NCBI GenBank assembly: GCA_017649745.1
Contig: JAGCGE010000015.1
Location: forward strand, 1 to 7,456
Origin: Clostridiales bacterium
Lineage (GTDB): Bacteria; Bacillota_A; Clostridia; Saccharofermentanales; Saccharofermentanaceae
Direction: 5' to 3'
Length of the DNA stretch: 7,456 nt
The notes under the pieces are model-generated. The model was given only the letters and a program-made list of their open reading frames with translations. It did not search any database and was not told the origin of the DNA. Made by a program: the position numbers and the translations under genes. This document shows positions 1-4,800 of the stretch, one piece after another; the stretch's first letter is position 1, and every line of letters begins with the position of its first letter.

Positions 1-121
1 TGAGGTGAGCTTGGCAGAAGAAGGATATATGGAAATTGATTCATCGGTATCTGTAACGCTTCCTGCTTTCGTTGAGATCACATCCCAGCCGGAGAGCATC
101 AGCGGACAGATCGGTGAAGAA
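1..121 (+). repeat. Terminal direct repeat, left copy
   Basis: These 121 bases are identical, base for base, to 7336-7456, and both copies are in the same reading phase. The copy spans the end of the third EF-hand/LRR module and the first part of Ig-like repeat 1. An exact repeat ending precisely at both contig edges is what an assembler leaves when it breaks a cyclic graph path, and the length would fit a k-mer of about 121. Confidence 0.97.
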
Positions 122-1531
122 AAGACCATGAGTGTTGTTGCGGAAAATGCGACATCTTACCAGTGGCAGAGAAGCACGGATGGTGAGGAGTGGAAGGATA
201 TCACAACAACCAACGTGAACTACAAAGGAGCGCAGGAAGATACGCTGACGGTCAAGATCAGTAAGACAACAACAGCGTATAGATACAGATGTGTCGTAGG
301 AAACGACTATGGTTCTGTACCTTCAGAAATTGCTACAGTTACTTTGATCCAGATCGAGCTTCAGATCACCTCTCACCCGGGTAGTATTTTCGGACAGATC
401 GGTGAAGAGAAGACCATGAGTGTAGTGGCACCGAGTGCAACATCGTACCAGTGGCAGAGAAGTACGGATGGCGTGAATTGGACGAAGATCAGTACGACAA
501 ATTCCAACTACAAAAATGCGAAGACAGATACGCTGACGATAAAGATCAATAAGACGACAGCGGCGTATCAGTACAGATGTATGGTAGCGAACGACAATAC
601 TTCAGTAGCTTCAAATCCTGCTTCGGTCACTGTTATGGAGATCATCATTGTTCAGGGACCTGAGATCACGACGCAGCCGGCAGATGTCACCGGAGAAGCC
701 GGTGAAGAGAAGACCATGAGCGTGGTTGCCTCCAATGCAACATCCTACCAGTGGCAGAGAAGTGCGGATGGTGAGGCTTGGTCTAATATCAGTTCAACCA
801 ACGTCAACTACAAAGATGCGAAGACGGCCACACTGACGATCAAGATCAGTAAGACAACTGCTTCGTATCAGTATAGATGTATGGTGAAGAACGACACCGA
901 TTCTGTACCGTCAGAGCCGGCTTCGGTCACTGTAGCGGAATCTGCTCAGCTGCCTGAGATCACCACGCAGCCGGCAGATGTCACCGGAGAAGCAGGTGAA
1001 GAGAAGACCATGAGTGTTGTGGCGGAAAATGCAACATCCTACCAGTGGCAGAGAAGTGCAGATGGTGAGGCATGGTCTAACATCAGTTCGACAAACGTGA
1101 ACTACAAAGATGCGAAGACATCTACACTGACGATCAAGGTAAGCAAGACGACAGCTTCATATCAGTACAGATGTGTGGTGAAGAACGATAGTGGTTCTGT
1201 ACCTTCAGAGGCTGCATCCGTCACCATCGGCAATGTATTCGAAATTACCGTTCAGCCGGAAAGCATTACGGGTCAGTATGGTGAAGAGAAGACCATGAGT
1301 GTGGTTGCTCCTGATGCAGTATCTTACCAGTGGCAGAGAAGCGCGGATGGTGAGGCTTGGTCTAATATCAGTTCGACCAATATAAACTACAGTGGCGCAA
1401 AGACGGATACGCTGACAGTGAAGATCAGTAAGACGACTTCATCGTATGTGTATAGATGTATTGTAAAGAATGAAGCGGGAGAACCGCAGCCATCCCTGGC
1501 AGTGGAAGTAACACTACAGGAAGCTTCCTGA
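2..1531 (+). CDS. C-terminal part of giant secreted LRR/Ig-like repeat protein (5' partial)
   Basis: This frame is open from the left edge (first full codon at 2) to TGA at 1529-1531, giving 509 residues. It starts with the last ~24 residues of an LRR module (ending SVTLP) and continues as five Ig-like repeats of about 95-100 residues. The final residues are LQEAS, with no sortase motif, transmembrane helix or charged tail. A GTG at 5 could be read as a start, but it has no visible ribosome binding site, and the identical DNA at 7340 is an internal Val codon of the same gene family, so the real start lies outside. If the window is closed through its 121-bp terminal repeat, this segment is residues 1872-2380 of the protein starting at 1724. 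Otherwise it is the end of an upstream near-identical paralogue. The likely role is an extracellular stalk or ligand-binding array; the binding partner is unknown. A strong terminator follows 24 bases after the stop. Confidence 0.95.
   Translation, partial: EVSLAEEGYMEIDSSVSVTLPAFVEITSQPESISGQIGEEKTMSVVAENATSYQWQRSTDGEEWKDITTTNVNYKGAQEDTLTVKISKTTTAYRYRCVVGNDYGSVPSEIATVTLIQIELQITSHPGSIFGQIGEEKTMSVVAPSATSYQWQRSTDGVNWTKISTTNSNYKNAKTDTLTIKINKTTAAYQYRCMVANDNTSVASNPASVTVMEIIIVQGPEITTQPADVTGEAGEEKTMSVVASNATSYQWQRSADGEAWSNISSTNVNYKDAKTATLTIKISKTTASYQYRCMVKNDTDSVPSEPASVTVAESAQLPEITTQPADVTGEAGEEKTMSVVAENATSYQWQRSADGEAWSNISSTNVNYKDAKTSTLTIKVSKTTASYQYRCVVKNDSGSVPSEAASVTIGNVFEITVQPESITGQYGEEKTMSVVAPDAVSYQWQRSADGEAWSNISSTNINYSGAKTDTLTVKISKTTSSYVYRCIVKNEAGEPQPSLAVEVTLQEAS
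74..1528 (+). repeat. Five tandem Ig-like repeats (285-300 bp unit)
   Basis: Units begin at 74, 362, 662, 956 and 1241. Each reads [EQ]IT.[QH]P....G..GEEKTMSVVA..A.SYQWQRS.DG..W..I..TN.NY..A...TLT[VI]K..KTT..Y.YRC.V.N, ending in a V[TV]-type strand. The central Trp (YQWQ) and the YRC strand match bacterial Ig-like domains. The B-strand Cys is replaced (SVVA), so each domain has one Cys. At DNA level the GEEKTM codons are the same in all five except one A/G, and a 17-base string at 158-174 (SYQWQRS codons) recurs in every unit. Elsewhere many differences are synonymous. Confidence 0.92.
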
Positions 1532-1554
1532 TCCTGATCGATCCGATTTTCCTT

Positions 1555-1589
1555 AAGGGTGTCAGACATATTTGTCTGACACCCTTTTT
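1555..1589 (+). terminator. Rho-independent terminator
   Basis: A perfect 14-bp stem (left arm 1555-1568, right arm 1573-1586) with a four-base TATT loop leads into TTTTT at 1585-1589. It lies 24 bases past the stop of the Ig-like frame. The left flank gives no T-tract on the minus strand, so it works in the plus direction only. Confidence 0.95.
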
Positions 1590-1613
1590 ATTGTAATCTG
1601 GATGCTGTCATTC

Positions 1614-1642
1614 TTGAATCGTTATCAAAAACCCTTTATAAT
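1614..1642 (+). promoter_or_regulatory. Sigma-A type promoter
   Basis: The -35 box TTGAAT (1614-1619; TTGACA consensus at four of six) and a perfect -10 TATAAT (1637-1642) are separated by exactly 17 bases. The predicted transcript start is near 1649, leaving a leader of about 75 bases before ATG 1724. The promoter sits only 24 bases after the preceding terminator, giving an insulated single-gene unit. Confidence 0.85.
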
Positions 1643-1655
1643 TTGAAAGTGGATT

Positions 1656-1669
1656 GGCATATATATGCC
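1656..1669 (+). promoter_or_regulatory. 14-bp perfect palindrome at the transcript start
   Basis: GGCATATATATGCC is fully self-complementary and lies 13 bases after the -10 box, at about +8 to +21. This placement suits a repressor operator, or a small hairpin (GGCAT stem, ATAT loop) at the 5' end of the mRNA that would stabilise it. No regulator gene is in the window, so the role is inferred from position only. Confidence 0.4.
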
Positions 1670-1682
1670 GGAAACAGGTTTG

Positions 1683-1699
1683 TCATCCGAAATGGATGA
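1683..1699 (+). other. Small leader hairpin
   Basis: TCATCC (1683-1688) pairs with GGATGA (1694-1699) across a five-base loop in the leader, about 14 bases before the ribosome binding site. It is short and may be chance. It also overlaps the start of the mini-ORF at 1692. Confidence 0.25.
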
Positions 1700-1715
1700 A
1701 ATGGGAAGAATGTGA
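1692..1715 (+). other. Possible seven-codon leader mini-ORF
   Basis: ATG 1692 to TGA 1713-1715 encodes MDEMGRM, containing three in-frame ATGs, and its stop overlaps the ribosome binding site of the large gene. No clear ribosome binding site precedes it, so translation is uncertain. If translated, it could couple to or delay initiation at 1724. Confidence 0.2.
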
Positions 1716-1718
1716 GGG
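1713..1718 (+). promoter_or_regulatory. Ribosome binding site of the large gene
   Basis: TGAGGG, with core GAGG at 1714-1717, lies six bases before ATG 1724. It selects that ATG over GTG 1712, for which the site would be inside the coding region. Confidence 0.75.
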
Positions 1719-1723
1719 TTTTT

Positions 1724-1822
1724 ATGAAAGAGAGTCGTAGGGCGCGCTTGACACGCAGAGCGCTGAGTTTTGTCTTAACTTTTTCTATGCTGATCGCTTT
1801 AATGCCGGCATATGTATTCGCA
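1724..1822 (+). other. Signal peptide (Sec type)
   Basis: Residues 1-33 have the classical three-part form. The n-region has Arg/Lys at positions 3-12 (KESRRARLTRR). The hydrophobic core is about residues 13-27 (ALSFVLTFSMLIALM). A V-F-A site at 31-33 fits signal peptidase I, followed by acidic residues NDD. There is no lipobox Cys, so the mature protein is predicted to be released or held by another mechanism rather than lipid-anchored. Confidence 0.92.
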
Positions 1823-4800
1823 AATGATGACAGTTCAGATGTTCCGGAACAAGTCTCCATCGAGGAACCGGAAGCAGTTCCGTCTTTTGATGAGGAAACT
1901 GAAACAGTACCGGTTATCGAAGATGAGTCTGAACCAGTCGATGTTCCAGAGTTGATTCCTGAAACGACGGGTGAGCCTGAACCGGAAGCGGAGCCTGAGC
2001 AGGTCGCGGAACCAGAACCCGGGAATAATTCTAAGGAAAACGAGTATCTGGAAGAAAGAATAGAGGGCTTACCCTTCGAAACTCTGCCGGCCAGACGATT
2101 TGAATCGTCAAATTATAATTTTACTATTCAACCGAAAAGTGGCTATTTTGACCCTGGCACACTGACATATACTATTAACTGGAAACTCGATTTTAATCCG
2201 AGGAAAATTGAAATCTGGGGTGGATGGCATATATATGATACGATTACCTATTTTTTCTGGGGTGATTACGAAGGTTCCTATACATTTCATATTAATGTAC
2301 TAGATGAATATTATAATCCGTCCGAAGAATATGTTCTAAAAGCCTATTATTATTTAGGTGATTATGATGCTGAGTGGAGTTATAGATTTACGGTTTCCAC
2401 TTCTAATTTGAAGTTCACATCGCAGCCGAAGACCGAAAGTACAAACCTCTCAACATTAAAAACCCGTGCTACCTGGAACACCAGTTTTGCGCCGATGAAG
2501 GTTGAGATCGAGAAATTGAAAGAAGTTCAAGGTCCCAATGAATCGACATGGAATACTTACGAAGTATACGACACATTAACGACCTATTTATCAACTAATG
2601 GACACTACGATTTTCCGCTCGAAGAAGTAGGCGAGACCTTTAGAATAACGGCATATTATGGAGCGGATTCTGACCATCTCCACGGCGTTTCAAGCGAACC
2701 GTTTGAAGTTACATCAACGAATCTAGGATTTGTTTTCCAGCCTGAAGACGGTTTCTATGATCCGGATACCGGGAATTATCAGGTTACCTGGATGACTAAC
2801 TTTACTCCTGTGAAGGTAAGGGTTTGTCATGCAGAGGAGACGGGTAATATGTATACATATACAACGTTATATTCTGATCTCTCTGATACCGGCCGTTGTG
2901 ATATCAACAGAAATAATGCAAGAAAACTCTTCTGTATTGCTGCATATAACAATGATCATCACTGTATATATAGCAAGTGGTTCAGAATCAATAATACTGT
3001 TCCGACTACAACCGGTACCTGCGGGAAAAACGGAAGTGAACTGACTTGGAGTTACAAAGAGCATATCCTGTATATTTCCGGTAATGGTTATATGGCGGAC
3101 TACACGGAAGATACTCAGCCATGGAAGAATCTTCGTTCCAATATTAAAATGGTAGTCCTGAACAGTGGCGTGAAAAGCGTGGGTAATTATGCATTTTCCG
3201 GCTGCCTGGGTCTTACTGTTGTATGTTTCCCGGAAACACTTCAAAGCATTGGAAACTATGCCTTTAATCGCTGTAATAACTTAGGGGAGGTTCGTTGTTC
3301 TTTCCCGGAGTTTGATGCGGACAAAATCAGTTGGGATAGATCGAGAAATTATAACCTTTTAAAGGCAGCTTGGCAGTATACTGTCCGGGCTGAGGGTACT
3401 TGCGGTGACCACATGACCTGGGTTCTCTATGGTGACAATAGCCTGGTAATCCAAGGTTCCGGTGATATGTACAACTGGTCATCTGCGTCTGAAGTACCAT
3501 GGTATAAATACAGAAATGATATTGTATCTGTCGGATCAACCTTTTCCGGAGATGTAAGTATCGGACAATATGCTTTTGCTGAACTGAAAAAACTGGAGAG
3601 CTACACGATTCCGCCAAATGTTTCCAAAATCGGTGAGCATGCTTTTGAGGGTTCCGGACTGAAAACGGTAAAATTCTGGGATGATGTACATGATGATCTG
3701 ATCTTATCCGATTATTGTTTCAGAAACTGTAAATCTCTTCAGTCGTTTACTATACCGAAAACCGTAAAAAAAATAGGCAATTATACATTTGCGAATTGTA
3801 CCGCGTTGACAGAGATCACGTTCGCTACAGGAAGCGCGCTGAAATCTATCGGGAATGCCGCTTTCTATGAATGTAAACAGCTCAACAATATAAGTTTCCC
3901 AAACAGTGTAACTAAAATTGGCAGTAATGCATTTTATGGATGCCGTAGTTTTACATCCCTCACACTTCCGTCTTCACTGACAAGTATGGGAGCCTATGCT
4001 TTCCAAAACTGTAGCGGTATTACCGGAACGATTGAGATCCCGTCAGGGGTTACTAGTATACCGAGTTATGCATTTATGGATTGCAGCCAGTTCAGTTTTT
4101 TGAGTTTTGGATCTAATGTGACCTCGATAGGTACAGGTGCTTTCGCCAACTGCACTAATCTTTACCGTGTTGACTTTGATGGCTTTTTGTCGCAATGGAA
4201 CAAAATTACGATTGGACTAAGAAATGATGATCTTACATCTGCTCACATTCAGTATTTATATAAGCACGGTAATCTGTCATCAACCATCACGTATACGATC
4301 AAAGGTGGAAGCGGAGAAGTGGAAATCAACGGATACGGAGACCTTGCCGATTATCAGATGCCGTGGTACCAGTATGCCGAGCATATAGAAACGATTTATA
4401 TCAGTGGTTCCATCAAAAGTATCGGAGCAGAGAACTTCCGTGGTTGTACCAATGTTAGTAAAGTCTATCTGCCAGGCTCTTTAGAAGCAGTTGGGGCTCG
4501 TGCATTTAATGATTGCAAGAACCTGACGGATGTGTACTTCGATGGAATTCTTTCTGATTGGGAAGATATAAGTATTGCAACAGGTAATGTGCCGCTTACA
4601 AATGCCACGATCCACACAGGAGTTGTAAGTGGCAACGTAGGTGGTACGGACATCTACTGGTCACTGAACGATGAAGGAACACTGACACTTTACTTTGACA
4701 TGGATTGCAGTGACACGGATATGCCGAATTTTCGTGATGATCGTCAACAACCGTGGTATGAGTATCAGGATCGGATCTATCGTATCCGTATCAGTGAAGG

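Noticed and set aside
74..1528. CRISPR-like or other short-repeat array
   Set aside because: The ~290-bp periodicity is coding and conserved at protein level as Ig-like domains; there are no short repeats with unique spacers.
5..1531. Complete 508-residue gene starting at GTG 5
   Set aside because: There is no ribosome binding site, and the same bases at 7340 encode an internal Val within the longer frame; the segment is a gene's C-terminal end.
1532..1723. Plasmid replication origin in the only non-coding stretch
   Set aside because: The stretch is accounted for by terminator, promoter and leader; no iterons, AT-rich block or double-strand-origin signature is seen, and no Rep gene is present.
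1649..1723. Riboswitch in the leader
   Set aside because: The leader is only ~75 bases and shows no conserved riboswitch core that I recognise; just a short palindrome and a weak hairpin.
1955..1975. IPETTG as a sortase sorting motif
   Set aside because: It is in the N-terminal acidic linker with no hydrophobic segment or basic tail after it.
2829..3044. Plus-strand 71-codon frame
   Set aside because: It overlaps the large gene in another phase, has no ribosome binding site and no recognisable domain.
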